NCBI GenBank assembly: GCA_002077045.2
Contig: KZ111176.1
Coordinates: 61,145 to 125,144 of the forward strand
Length of the DNA: 64,000 nt
Source: Rachicladosporium sp. CCFEE 5018
Lineage: Eukaryota > Ascomycota > Dothideomycetes > Cladosporiales > Cladosporiaceae
Direction of reading: 5' to 3'
Part shown: positions 1-12,083 of the stretch, piece by piece
Position numbering within the stretch: the first letter of the stretch is position 1
Layout of the letters: every line of letters begins with the position of its first letter
Position numbers and translations under genes: made by a program
The notes under the pieces: model-generated
Seen by the model: the letters and a program-made list of their open reading frames with translations, nothing else
What the model was told of the DNA's origin: nothing
Databases searched by the model: none

Positions 1-1727
1 GATGACAGTCGTCCAGAGGTGAGTATCGCAATGACCTGTCACGTAGCCTAACGTTATGAGCTGAGTACGGAACAGCAATACGCCAAATCGGAAGCCCTGC
101 CGCGAAATGCTCACTCGCCATCTGGCATTGTCGACTTCACTGTCCGCAGCATAGGGTACGCCGATGTTGTTATCGGAACGCAGCATACGGATTCATGCTC
201 ACTACAGCAGATCCTAGGAGATAATGTTTGCGACGACCCCTGGTGCGCTGAAGAATGGCGGGCTGCCCTGCGTAGTTTGGTCGCTCATATGGGCATATTC
301 GGGCCAGACTCTTGTGAGGGAGGCCGAGCCGCCTTTGGGACTTGCTAGCACTGACGACCATATGTGATAGGTTTTCTCAATGGTTCAGCGCAATGGACTA
401 AGCTATGATCGGTATGCTCAGACCTGCAAGTCAGAGCTGCGTGTTGCTCTGCTGATCGATCACCCATTGCAGGGCATCTAAGTTCACTTCCTCCGGCACG
501 GATCGTCGACTTTCTTTCGCATCTGGCTGGCTCTCCCTTATCTCATGGCAAAGCATGCTCGCAATCGACTGCTACATGACGGCCGATGCAATCCAAGCAA
601 TGATCCAGGTCACGCACCCAACCTACATCCCTACGGACGATCACACGACTGGCCTCAGCATCGCCACTATTCTGCTTGTCGCAGCGTGCGTCGTCCTCCT
701 GAGAAACCACCTACCGATCTACGAAGCCGTCTTTTCTATATGCCACTACTTCTGCTTCGTCCCAATACTCGTAGCGCTATTCATCATGGCGCCGAAGCGC
801 TCAGCGCGGGAGGTATTCATTGAGTTCACTGATTTCGGTGGCGGCTGGCCGAGTTTGAGCTTTTCGGTGCTCGTTGGGCAGGTTCCGAATGTCTACGTGG
901 CCATGAGTAGTGCTGCCATTCTACACGAGCCGTGTGCGACCGAGAGAGACGACACGCGGCCGGGGTCTGGCTTTGCTTGGAGGTACCTCACCGACGCAGG
1001 CGTGACGACCCTGATGGCCATACTGTACTGCTTCAGTATTGTGTCCATCCCGGACGCACTTACGTACAGGTCACCATTCGTGCAGGTCTTCCACACGGCC
1101 TTTAAAGATCCCGGACCGACGCTGGCTTTCTCGATGGTGGTGCTAGGACTTCTCTACATGATCGCTGTCAGCACCATTGCTTCAGCTGCGGAGCAGATCA
1201 GCAATCTTGCAGATCAGACCACGCTTCCTTCACGCGCACGCATCTGGCTCAAGCTCAGTCCGACACATCTGGCTGTCTTCACCTCAGTACTCCTAACAAT
1301 CCTCTTCTCGTTCCTCCAACTCCTCACGCCCTCGGCTTTCGATTCCATCCTTTCCCTCGCCATCATATCACAGATGTTCATCGTGGTGCTGGCCATAGCT
1401 ACGCGGACTCATGGCAGATCTAACAACCCCACGAGACCAATGAGCGGCTGGAGGACGTTGATTGCGAATGGTGCCGCTTTGCTCTACGCTGCATGGGCAG
1501 TAAGTATGCCCTTGCCCCGAACGTACTGATGCTGGGTTGCTGACTACAATCTCTAGATCTTCTGGGCGTTCTGGCCTTCGACTTACAAGCCTTCGGCCAG
1601 CGAGGTGAACTGGGGAGGCGTCTTCTTCATGGTACTCTTGCTCGTTGGAGCCGGGCTTCGGCACTGGACAGCGAAACCGACTCATCAAGAGCCTGTGAAG
1701 AAGGGCGCATCGGGGCAACAGCAGTGA
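1..1727 (+). CDS. APC-superfamily amino acid/GABA-type permease, 5' partial
   Basis: Third copy of the permease described at 44093-45945; its start codon lies outside the window. Exons visible: 1-18 (end of the hydrophilic N-terminus), 218-313 (a TM segment with the GGLPCVVW motif), 371-411, 473-1499 (the main transmembrane block) and 1557-1727. Intron 1500-1556 has GTAAGT and CTCTAG ends. The C-terminal exon carries WAIFWAFWPSTYKPS, a motif typical of fungal GABA/choline-type APC permeases. Identical to the contig 3 copy. Confidence 0.75.
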
Positions 1728-2012
1728 GGGCTTGCGTGGGTGACCTATGACGGCATACTGGGAAGGCGGCTATAGTACAGTCGTCTAGTGCTATCTATCG
1801 TACAAACCTGCGTTGCGCCTCCGAATTTGCGGATTCGCCATTCATCGCGCATCAAGCCCGAGCAAAGGACCCTCCGGCGCTCTGCGGCAAAGTGTCGCCA
1901 TTCCATGCACTGTCAATGCGCCCAAATGCGCTCTGTGCCAATATCCGCCTTCGCGCCACCACAATTTCATTCATCAGCAACTCCCAACACCTCATAGTGG
2001 ATCCCAAGCATT

Positions 2013-5000
2013 CTAAACCATCGGCTCCAGCAACCCACTCAGCCTACTGCTCAAGCCCTCCTTCTTCAACTTCTTCCCCGCCGGCATCACCAGTCCCTCA
2101 ACCGGCGTAGCAGCCTCGCTGATGGTAGTCGGCGTCTTCACATCCTCCACATCAGCACCAAATCCCTGTTCCTCAGCCCAAGCACGATAGTCATCCTCAA
2201 TCCTCTCCTTCTCAGCCGCGAACCTCTTCTCATCATCCTTATCGCCGCCGACCCACCGCCCAACGCAATCCTGGCACTCCGCGTACCAACCTCCAATCGT
2301 CTCGTGGCCCAGCATAGCCAGCTCAGGCAACTGCTCACCGACCAGCTTGGCGGTATTCCAGTCCAGGCAGTCTTCGCAGAACCCGTTAGCGCACCAGCGG
2401 CAGCGGTAGATGAGGCCACCGGCGTCGGCGGTCTTCTTCTCGCAGCTTACACACTCGTGTTGAGGGCAGTAGAAGGTGCCGAACTTGCTCGCCAGCTTCG
2501 TACGCCAAGCAGGTGGGAGACACTTGGCGTGGTAGGCGCGTGGGCAGCCGGAGCACATTGTTAGGGTGCCGTCGTCGGTCCAGCAGGTCTGGCAGTGGAC
2601 TTGATTCACGACTGGAGCTTTCTTCTCACGGACTGGTTCGGCGAGGGAGAGATTGCCCTTGCCAGATAGCGTGGGTACGGCTTCCCAGTCGCCACAAAGG
2701 AGAGACTGCTTGGAAATTGCGAAGCCGTTCTGCATGACGGTAGTGTTCTTGCCGAGGCGGCGATCGGCGCGGGTTAGATCAACGGGCTCAGCGACTTTCG
2801 CGTCGAGCTTGCGTTGCATAGTGCGGCCTTCGAATACCGCGCATTCGACTTTTTCGATATTGTTCAGCCACTGCTCTTCGCTAATATCCTCTGGCTTCGC
2901 TGGGTTGAGGGTAGAGGTATTAACGAGAGCATCCTGGGGGCGATCTTTGCATTTATCGAGTGTGGTCGCCCAGTCCCAGCTCAGCATCTCGGTGACATCG
3001 ACCTGTGGTGCGGAAAGGGTCTGAGCTCCGCGGCGAAGTAAAGTCTTGAGTTCGGAGGTGCGAAGTTGAGGTGCATCCTCCTCGAAGGCATCGCCAGCCG
3101 AAGGACCGCGCTTACGCTTCTTCGACTGTGATTCCGCGGAGTGCAAATTGCGCATGCTCTCGGTGATCTTGGCTGAGAGATACAGCTTTTTGCGGATGCG
3201 GCCCATCATCTGCTCTTCGACTGTGCCTTGCGTGCAGAGCTTGTAGACTGTCACCTTTTTGGTCTGACCAATGCGGTGCGCACGAGCCTCAGCTTGCAGG
3301 GTAATCTGCGGATTCCAATCCTCGTCCAAAAATACCACCTCTGTGGCTGAGGTCAGATTGATGCCCAGACCGCCAGCCCTAGTGGAGATGAGCATGACGT
3401 TGTAGTCTGACTTCATGTCGTTGAACAGGCGTATGGTAAGGTTACGCCTCGCGCGCTGCGTGCTGCCGTCGAAGCGGACATAGCGGAACGGAGCGTCGTG
3501 GCTGTTCGCGCCTTTGAGCTCGAGGAGCTTTTCTGTAAGATCCAATGTCTTGGTGAAACCAGAGAAGATGATGACCTTCTTGCGCTGCTTGACAACGAGC
3601 TCCTCGAGCAGTTTGTCGAGCACGATGAACTTGCCAGACGCTGTTCGAATGTGATCGCCATCGTACATGCCCTCCGGCCAAGCGCCTGGGATTAGGTACG
3701 GATGTGAGCACGTCTTGCGAAGCTGCATGATGAGCATCATCAGCTTCTTCCAATCATTGCCCTTGCTGTCAGTAGTCTGCTCTTCGACTGCCTTGGCCAT
3801 GATCTCCCTGCTCTCAGCCCATACATCCAGGCCATCCTCTGGTGCAGCACCAGCCATTGTGCTGTCGCCTTCATCAATCGTGAGCACAGTGTCATCAGCA
3901 ACTTCGCTCTTGATCGAATTCTCTTCTTTCGCTTTCGCGCCCCTGAAGACTTCCTCGAGCAGGCCGTTGTCAGCTTTGGTAAGCAATCGCTGGTACCAGA
4001 AGCGCTGCATGGGTGTGAGCGGGACGAACAACAAGATATCCTCTTTCGGGGGAAGGTTGAGGTTGACGCCCGCGCTCGTCTTCATACGTCTGAGCATAAT
4101 CAATTCGAGCAGCTGACGTGCGTTGTCCATGAATGACGTGGAAGCAGTGCCCTTAGTCAAGTCGAAAGCTTTCTTGAAGCTGACAGCAGTGTCATCGGTG
4201 AAGACTTCTGGGTACAGCCAGTGCAGAAGCGCCCAAAGCTCCTGCAGGTTGTTCTGCAATGGTGTGCCGGTAAGCAGCAGGCGATGCTCAGCACTCAGCG
4301 ACTGGAGTGAAGACGAGACATCCGACTTTTCGTTCTTGATCTTGTGGCCCTCGTCCAAGACGACGTACCGCCACACGAACGCCCGCTTGAACCAATTCTG
4401 CTCGCTCGCGAAGGTCTCGTACGTGGTGACGACGATGTCGACAGGCCGTTCTCCGTCATCCTCGTCCTCCTCACTGTCGAGATCGATGACCGTGTGGCCC
4501 GAAGTCGACTTTGTGACGCGAGGCTTGGACTTGGCTTTGGCTTTCGCAGTTTGCTGCCCATAGCGATCGACGAAACCCATGATCTCTTGCTTGATGCGAT
4601 CACGCTCGGTCTTGGCACCGTGCATGCGGATGACTGAGAGATGGGGAGTCCACTTCGTAGCCTCGCGTACCCAGGAATCCAGTACACTCAACGGGCATAC
4701 CACAAGGTACGGTCTAGCCTCTGTCGACTTCGAGATCGGCTTATTGATCTTCAACCACTGAAACAAAGCCAGGGTTTGAAGCGTTTTACCGAGCCCTGAT
4801 TGATTAGCGTGTTAGCATGTGCAGGAATGAGGGCGAAGTAGGAGGGAACCTACCCATTTCGTCTCCGAGAATGCACGACATGCCATTGTTGTACATATGC
4901 ACCAGATAGGACAAGCCCTCGATCTGGTAGGGCTTCATGACAGCTTTGACGCCTGCAGGCTGCTTGTGGAGCATCTCATGCGCTACACAAGCAGTCTCAC

Positions 5001-5704
5001 CCTCGCCTGACATGTCGCGCAGACGCTGCAACTTGTCAATGTAGCTGTTTTCGGGCAGAATTGGCAGGAACGTGTCTTTGTGAGCAAGCAGGAACGCTTC
5101 ACGCTTTGGCTTCGTGGTGTCGGCGATCTCTTGGCGAATTCGATTGCGAGCGGTATCGAGCTTCATGGGGGTATGTTGAGGCCTGCCTTTGCCTCTGCCC
5201 TTGGAAGTTGATGGCATCGTGTCGGATCGAAGAGCGAACTTCGCGCCGCCACCAGTCTTGCCTTTGCGTGACTTCACTGGACGCTTCGGGGATGCATAGC
5301 TTACGCGGCTGCGTGTCGATCTCGCTGGCAGCTCTCGGGTGGCAAGCATATTGGGCATATGCTGCTGCCGACCAGCTACTGGCACAAAGTTAGAACAGTC
5401 ACCTGTGTCATTGAGAGCAGTCAGAGCCTACCTGTGATGATCTCACCCTCGCTGTCTTGCTCGCTATCGCTGTCAACTTGCAGTGGCTGAGCACTCGTAG
5501 TCGAGGAAGGAGAATCGGCAGCAGCAAAGCTTGACTGTGGCGATGCGAAGGCATTGGAGACTTCGCTCTCACTCTCGGCGTAGGAAATCGGCTTCGTCTC
5601 CCTTAAACGTGCCTCTTTCTCCATGTGCCGGGCCGACATTGGAGAGCGGGATGCACCAAAGGATGCGAGCAGCGTTGAGAGGTTCTGTTTGTTCGGCGTA
5701 GGTG
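2013..5704 (-). CDS. SNF2-family ATPase with C-terminal PHD-type zinc finger, 5' end lost in gap
   Basis: Same gene as the complete copy at 46231-49980, where domains are described. Exons here: 5432-5704 (first exon, start codon lost in the N run), 4854-5378 and 2013-4795. The protein is identical to the contig 3 copy over everything that can be compared. It converges tail-to-tail with the permease, with 285 bp between the stop codons and nothing recognisable there. Confidence 0.88.
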
Positions 5705-5804
5705 NNNNNNNNNNNNNNNNNNNNNNNNNNNNNNNNNNNNNNNNNNNNNNNNNNNNNNNNNNNNNNNNNNNNNNNNNNNNNNNNNNNNNNNNNNNNNNNN
5801 NNNN
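5705..5804. other. Assembly gap, 100 N
   Basis: Exactly 100 N, the usual placeholder for a gap of unknown size. It truncates the SNF2 gene on its left and sreA on its right. Contig 3 reads straight through the left border sequence into the true SNF2 start, so the sequence to the right of this gap (sreA) is not shown to be the natural neighbour of SNF2. Confidence 0.98.
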
Positions 5805-7418
5805 TCCCCGACGCCGGCTCATCGGTCAGTGCAGGTGTCCGTGGCAATGTCGGTTCAGTGTGGTGAAGGGTCGGTGAGGCTACATTCTGCGCGTGTGAGT
5901 AAGAGGGCAAGCCATCGACCGGCGACAAGGATCGTTTGCGTGACGAGGAATCCTGAAGCTGGGGGTCGACGTTGCTTTGCGCCGGAGGCCGGCCATTGCG
6001 AGAGAACATGTCAGTGAAGTCGACTGGGATGGGACCACTAGGTGGTCTGTTATGGGCACCCTGATGATATGGGTTCGTGTATGAGTAAGTTGAATTGGGT
6101 CCATCGCCGTTCTGGAAAGATGGCGAGTGCGGATCGACCCCAGGCGGCAACGACTGGCGTTCGCTCTCAGCAATCTCACTTGTATACACGCTTCTGCCAT
6201 CGTGGTCCATAGTCGCTGGCACCGTTCGCTTGCGCCGCTTGATCTCGGGCTTCTTCATCTGCACAGGGCGATGGTGGCCATGAAGCTTGTGGTACAGTCC
6301 TGCTTGCTGTCAGCATACCTGATTGAGCTCCGATGCTGTATGATATCTTACCGCATGCATTGCATATCGTATTGCCCAATTCATCTCGCCGCCACAGCGG
6401 AGTAATGGTGGTTCCGCAGTTCTGACAAGCTATCACCAGGCTCTGCTGAAAGGACTGCGACTGATCCGAATTCACGTCATTGCCCTGTCCGGTCTGATTT
6501 GGATCTTGCGGTCCTTGACTGGCATGCCTCAGGGCGACTTGAGCAGTCTTGGAGATCCGATTGTTGTATGCTGGGCATCCATTGCACCCGTCGTGACCGC
6601 CAGTACCGTTGCAGCGCCCGCCGCCGGGACATGTCCCATTGTTAGTGTGGTTGGCAGAGACGTATGTGGCGCCGCCCTGGACAATGCTCGGTGGATGTAA
6701 GGGATCGCCTCCGTGCCCGTCACCAAAGTTCGCCTGCATTGGGCCTGCTGGAGGTGCTCCGCGCTTGAGGCCTACCGGTCGCATCTGGTTTCGCGCCTTG
6801 TAGTACAGTCCACATGCGTTGCAAATGACAGCACCAGCAGGAGACCTCCGCCACAAGGGTGTTTTAGTAGTCCCGCAGTTACTGTCACTGTCAGCGCTCT
6901 GATATTACTATCATGGATAACAATCGTGAAACATACCTGCATACCTGTCCTGCAGTAGTCGACCTGCTGTTAGGTGAAGGACTGTCCTGCGGCTGCTGTT
7001 GTTGAAGCGGCGTGAATTGGAGCGATTGCTGGTACGGCATTTGCTGCGAACTCTCGCCAAAGTCTTGGAATGCATGTTGCTCGCCGTTGGCGTCACTGAA
7101 ATCGTTGGACTCCACCAGATGAGGTGCGCCATTCCCGGGCTGTTCTGATGATTCCGCAGATGGGTAGCTGTACGGCTCAGGCTGAGCTACGACTTGTGAT
7201 TGAAAATTTTGGAGCTGCCGTGCAATCTCCAGGTCTTGCTGTGATCGCTCAGTGTGTGACGTCGCGTGAAGGTCCACTGCCGGGGTCGGTGGCGACGCTG
7301 GCAAAGGTTTGCGTTGTTCGGTCATTGCCGACATCTCTGCCTCCTGCGGCAGCGCTGACTCGCAATACGCGAATGTGCAGTCGCCACGCTCCCACACGTT
7401 GTGAAAGTCGCTGGTCAC
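5805..7418 (-). CDS. sreA: SREA-type GATA repressor of siderophore biosynthesis, 3' partial
   Basis: Iron-responsive GATA transcription factor that represses siderophore and iron-uptake genes. Exons: 6937-7418, 6352-6881 and 5805-6299, the last cut by the gap. Intron 6882-6936 splits the first zinc finger; joining restores VCSNCGTTKTPLWRR..CNACG. Between the fingers lies the Cys-rich block CPGGGRCNGTGG..GCPAYNNR, diagnostic of the SREA/SRE/Urbs1 family and linked there to iron sensing. Intron 6300-6351 splits the second finger; joining gives CNACGLYHKLHGHHRPVQMK. A basic KRRKR stretch and a Ser/Pro-rich tail follow. The N-terminus is Gln/Pro-rich. The start may be 7418 or an in-frame Met at 7334. 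Family assignment is firm; the C-terminus is missing. Confidence 0.93.
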
Positions 7419-8021
7419 TATGCAGATCTCGAATATGGCAGTTCGTTCACTCGCGATACTGGGTCCAGTGATGAATGCTCACCCAGGTCTTTGAGAATCG
7501 CAGTCAATAATGATCCAGTGAAGCAGACAGGTGGGCTCCGTCCAAGAGTAATCGTATCACCCTAAGCAAAGAGGTTGCGCGCCGATGAATGTTGATGTCG
7601 AAGTTGGTTAGGTGATGGAGTCTAGATGCCGCGTGCTTGTGGCAAGGGTTTGGGATCAGATCGCGGAAGCGGCGAGATCCCGCGCGCTGACCAATCACAG
7701 CTCTTCAGTATCACATCGCTCTGGCGCAAACCAACAGGTGAAAGATGAAGACAGCACGCGGCACATGGAGAATAGATCGACCCAGTATTGCGAATGCAAG
7801 AAGTAAGTTCATACTAGGACATATATTCCTACACTGCCTCCTGGGCACTAAGCCCGAACGCCATACCTCAGGTGCGAGTGCTTGTAGGGTCGGTTCCTCC
7901 ACCAAATCTTGTTCCGCTTCCTCACACCTGGCCTCACTCCCACAGCGTATGGCACGCTTCGTCGGGACGAGGCGCAGACTTCAGTCACAGCGCGCTGAGC
8001 TGCGATCCGATGGGCAGCGTT
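7419..8021. other. Intergenic, upstream of sreA and downstream of TVP15
   Basis: About 600 bp with only short overlapping reading frames without family features. Presumed sreA promoter/leader; no convincing site recognised. Confidence 0.5.
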
Positions 8022-8971
8022 CTATACTTGTTCGGCTCCCCAACCAGCGTCCGCGTCCCTGAAAGACGTGTCAGCATAAGTTCCCTCGCTGTTCGCGCGC
8101 ATACTCGTCTCACCTCATGTTCGCAGGTGGCTCAATGCTTGGGATGAACTCGAGAGCAATGTAGCCTACGCCTACCAGTGCGACAATGCCGCCGGGTACG
8201 AATTGATACCAGTGTTCGCCGACTATCACCATGCCCAGGAAGAAGTAGACTGCGTGTTGTTAGTACGCGCCAGAGCCACGCGCATCCTTTCTGCATCGAA
8301 GAAGCGTGTTCTCGCGCAATGGTGGTAGACTTACAGACTCCACGCCCGACGAAGCTGAACATGAACGAGGCATCTGTTCAAAGTGTCAGCGTGAGTTGCG
8401 TAGGGTCACTCCAATGGCTCCCGAGAATGGTTATCTGGGGCGAGCGCGTTGCTCATCCGGCCAGCGTGAGGCCGACCGTCTTGAATCGACACAGCACTTC
8501 TGACGCAGGGCATAGACTTACATTTCGAAGCCACAGGCGGGATCTGGAACTCTGCGTATCGTCAGTACCCTATCACCCACTCTTGAGCAGATCCAATTGC
8601 GCTCACCAAGCAATTCCGTCGCTACAGTGTATGGTCAGCCAACCGCTCCCTCCCGCACAAGCCTTCTCACAAGCAGACTCACTAAGGCCAAACACAATCG
8701 CAAATATGCCAATGATGATCGTCTTTCTGTATTGTCCCAAGTGTCAACTCTTGCCCTGCACAACATCCTTCCATCGTAGCGCCTGGGACCAGAGAGTCGT
8801 ACACGCCCAATTCGAAGAACTGTCCCACGCCTCCAAGTACCATTCCCACACCAACGGCGAGGTTCACTATGCGACTGTGCGCCCAATATCCGTCAGTACA
8901 ATGCTCTTCTGGTAGCGACGCGGCGCGGAAGGCGCGGAAGGAAGGGCTGACAAGATGTCGGAGAAGTCCAT
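8022..8971 (-). CDS. tvp15: TVP15 Golgi membrane protein (COPI-associated family), eight exons
   Basis: Tetraspan protein of late Golgi/Tvp23 vesicles; molecular role poorly defined. I spliced eight exons: 8952-8971, 8803-8874, 8683-8726, 8607-8621, 8522-8551, 8335-8373, 8114-8249 and 8022-8058. They sum to 393 nt, giving a 130-aa protein in one open frame, the usual family length. Family hallmarks appear in order: MDFSDIFRIVNLAVG at the start, TTELLEFQIPP in the middle, FMFSFVGRGV and FFLGMVIVGEHWYQF, then IEPPANMRDADAGWGAEQV at the end. The fourth exon is a 15-nt microexon (TELL). No single exon is long enough to look like a gene, so ORF-based annotation would miss it. Intron 1 uses a weak GTCAGC donor. 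Confidence 0.93.
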
Positions 8972-9295
8972 GATGGCTGGTCGTTGGTCGCGTAAGCGGA
9001 AGGGGTTCGAATTATAGATATCGGGGGAGGTTATGTGGAAATTGGTGATTCTTGAGAAAGCTGCTACCTGATTTACAAAATGCTGGGCTGTCTCCTTGAA
9101 GCTGCGCGCGAATGTGGCTGAAGCTTAGGTTCGGACGGGAAGTCACGACTGTAGGGTTAGGGTCGGACATACTCGTGCTGAACCTGGCTTGAAGATGTAC
9201 TAGTTCGCACGCCGCTGCAATGGCAAGAACACAAGTTGGGCGTTCGATATGTAGTCAATGCATGAATATCGTTGTTCTCAGCCGATGACCTTCCG
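8972..9295. other. Intergenic between TVP15 start and the Tbf1-like stop
   Basis: 324 bp. TVP15 promoter on one side and the 3' flank of the Tbf1-like gene on the other. No gene or repeat seen. Confidence 0.5.
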
Positions 9296-11323
9296 TCACC
9301 CTTTGGACCTCTTCCCATCCTTCGCCGGCCGCAGCACCTCTGCCTCCTCATCGCCATCCCCAGTCGCAAAAGCGGCCCTGGCTCTCGCGCTTCCGCGCTT
9401 CCTCAATTCGCCTGTCACACCCTTCAGACTCTGTGGAACCTCCCGTCCAGTTTTCAGATACCACAACTTCAAATTCCTAGCCTTGTCCTTGAGCTGCACC
9501 TGGTTTCGATCTTTCAGTGCTTCACTTCGGGATCCGCCCCGTCCGTACAACGCAAGAATCTGAGACCAGTGAGGACCGTCGACCTGTTCGAGTCCCGCTA
9601 CGAGTGCTTCTTCTTCGGCCTTTGTCCATGGCTGGCGCGTGGCGTTACCTGATGTACTGACAGGCGTGCCTTTACTGGACGAGGTCTGTGATGTCTCCAG
9701 TAGTGATGCCAAAGCCTTTCTTGTTGGAGGTGATGCAGTGTTCGAGGTCCTTGGAGGTGAAGCTAGCTTGCTGCGGCGACGGGCAGTATTGGACACATCA
9801 GCTTTCTCCATGACTCCAGTGCTCGTCACTTCACTGATTCTCAGCTCGGCCGTCGTCATCTGTGCGCGCGGTGAGGCATTCAAAAGGCTATCAGCATTGC
9901 GGCTACAAGCAGCTGCAAGCTCTCGAGTAAATTCGGTCCACTGGTACTTTCGTCGCAGCTCTTGCAAGGCATTTGGCGCCAGCGTCTCTGCCATAAGGTA
10001 AGATTTTCGTGACCGACATCGATCGATGAAGTCTTGTTCTGCAGGAGACAGTGACGGCGCGTCCGAGTGACGTGATAGTAGATTGCTCTCCAAATCTTCT
10101 CCGAAAAGGTCCTCCAGCAAAATTTTGACGCCGACCTGACCACTCATCAGTGACCAGATGTAAGCTTGTGTCTTGAGCTCCAGATACATTGCCCCTTGCC
10201 ATTTCAGTAATCTCTGGCCCAAGGGGACGAATATTGAAAGGAAGTAGGTGTCGAGATGCCGTAGCGATACATCGTGCGCCCCGAGGATGGTAGACATGAG
10301 CGATGCAATGTTCGCTTTGCGAAATATATTCTGCTGGTGAGGTAAGAAGAGGTGAATTGCGAATGCGTCGATGAAGGGCGTGTCGCGTAGGTACACTTTT
10401 CGCGTTTGGTCGAAGAGGTTCTTCAGCGCTATGTAGGGCTGGCACTCCTCGCTTCCACAACTCTGCGCGAGTTGCTGCAGATGCGAAGAACTCATTGTGG
10501 TGATGTTCTCGATGATCTGAGTTGCCTATGATGTAATTCAATTAGTACCGTTGATGGGAAATCTGCCGGCCGACTTGGCTCACCAAGTTGTCCAATATCC
10601 GTAGACTTTGCAGCTTGAGGTGCATGCTGACATCCTCGTAGTAGTCCGTCGCATGTTGCTGTTGCTGTTGCAGTTGAGGCTGTGGATGCTGTTGCTGCGT
10701 TTCGATGTGGTCAGTGAGGGCGAAAGGATCCGGCCCGTAGACGCGAGTGCCGTTTCCGAATGCTGTATTCTGCTGACGGACAGCTGGACTGGTATGGTTC
10801 ATCGAGAAGTGCATGTCCGAAATACCATTCGACACAGATTCCGGGACCTGGGCGTCCGTGGGCCATAACGAATGAAAGCCAGCTTTGGCGTTCTGTGCAG
10901 CCACACCCCCGTCTCGATGAGCATCTCCAACTTGATAGCTGTGCGTATAGTATTGCGGTGTAGGCTGATAGCTTTGCTCCCACTCCATGCTCTGCATTTG
11001 CCTGTAGCCGGCATGCTCTCCATAGGGGTTCACGTCGCCGCCGGCTGCTACCACGCTCTGCTGCGCACCATATGGGCTTTGTAGCCATGGTCCAGTGCCT
11101 GTTATATGCTCATAGCCCGTGTTCGCGCCATCATCCAGCCGCCTTCTCTTGTTCATGCGCTCGTGCAGCTCGCCCAGGTCTCGCGACTGGGCTGCGCTCA
11201 GGCCGAAGTGGCTGCGTACTTCGGTGAGCTGTAGAGCTGTACATGATCATCAGCCTGCGCCTACATCGATGTCCAAAGCGCATATGAGGTGTAATTAAGG
11301 TGATACTCACTGCCGGTAGGCAT
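9296..11323 (-). CDS. Tbf1-like telobox DNA-binding protein with TRF homology domain
   Basis: Predicted nuclear factor binding telomere-type repeats at telomeres, subtelomeres or promoters. Exons 11311-11323, 10584-11236 and 9296-10525 join in frame (13+653 nt ends exactly on a codon) to give 631 aa. Residues 1-220 are Gln/Pro-rich, with a polyglutamine tract near 185-200. Residues about 235-430 form a helical block matching the TRF dimerisation/homology region (LFDQTRKVY, FLPHQQNIFRKANIASLM). Residues about 522-585 are a Myb domain (PWTKAEEEALVAGLEQV, HWSQIL) ending in the telobox signature LKDKARNLK. TRFH plus a C-terminal telobox Myb is the Tbf1/Taz1/TRF architecture. Whether it acts at telomeres or as a promoter factor cannot be told from sequence. 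Confidence 0.87.
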
Positions 11324-12083
11324 CGAGAAGTCGACCCAGCAGCGAAGACCAGTGACTTAGGGTTGCCCGCTTCACGACTGCCGGTATCCGAAGAATGACC
11401 ACCTTAACACGAGGAAGGAACGACCTTCTGCGTGAATGAGAATTTATTGCGAGAACTCACTTCATGCAGACACGCCAAGATTCGAAACGACCACTCCAGA
11501 GCCTCTCGCGCAGACACCGCGCCTCATACATTCGCTCCGTCTACCATGTCGTCCCTTGTCTTCGTTGTTCACTGGCCGGAGAGCGTCGCAAACTGTGCCG
11601 ATGATCCGCCGTTAGATGACGAGTCAAGCCACCACCATTGCGGAGCTTGATCGACTTCACACGGCTCTCGGATCATGAGTCGGCCGAGCCACCTCCAGAG
11701 TTTTTGTTTTGTTGTCTGAGGACTGGACTGACTTCGGCAATGCTTGTCGGCAAGAAAGTAGAGTTCACGCGCTGTTGGAATATACATAGACCAGGCTGTA
11801 CTATGATAGTGGAGATAGAGACGTATGCATCGTGCGACGCATTTGAAGCCACCATTGGGCTTAGCTATCGAGGCCCTCCAACATGGTGGAGCTACGCACA
11901 TCTTATGTGCGGTCGGAAGAGGACATACCAGCGAGATGCATTGGCCTGCTGGCCCATTCTCAGACGCCTGCATCGCAGCGCCGCGATCTTGGACGCTATG
12001 CCCTACAGGCGGCAGACGTCGTCGCCCGAAATTGTGAACAGTGGCGCTCTGCCATTCATGAAGGTTCGTCTATTCGTGGCTCA
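11324..12083. other. Intergenic, promoter side of the Tbf1-like gene
   Basis: About 760 bp. A 134-codon minus-strand frame (11569-11973) and the start of a long plus-strand frame run through here, but neither shows family motifs and the plus frame is mostly antisense to TMA46. I see no supported gene. Confidence 0.5.

Larger units (their letters stand above)
1..5704. repeat. Contig 1 end; redundant copy of 44219-49922
   Basis: This segment matches 44219-49922 at a constant offset of 44218; every stretch and every predicted protein I compared is identical. It ends at the same base (just before the N run) as the contig 2 copy at 31199-36902. Relative to that third copy it carries scattered SNPs up to about position 2471 and none that I could see from there to 5704. 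Most likely an assembly redundancy rather than a biological repeat. Confidence 0.85.
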
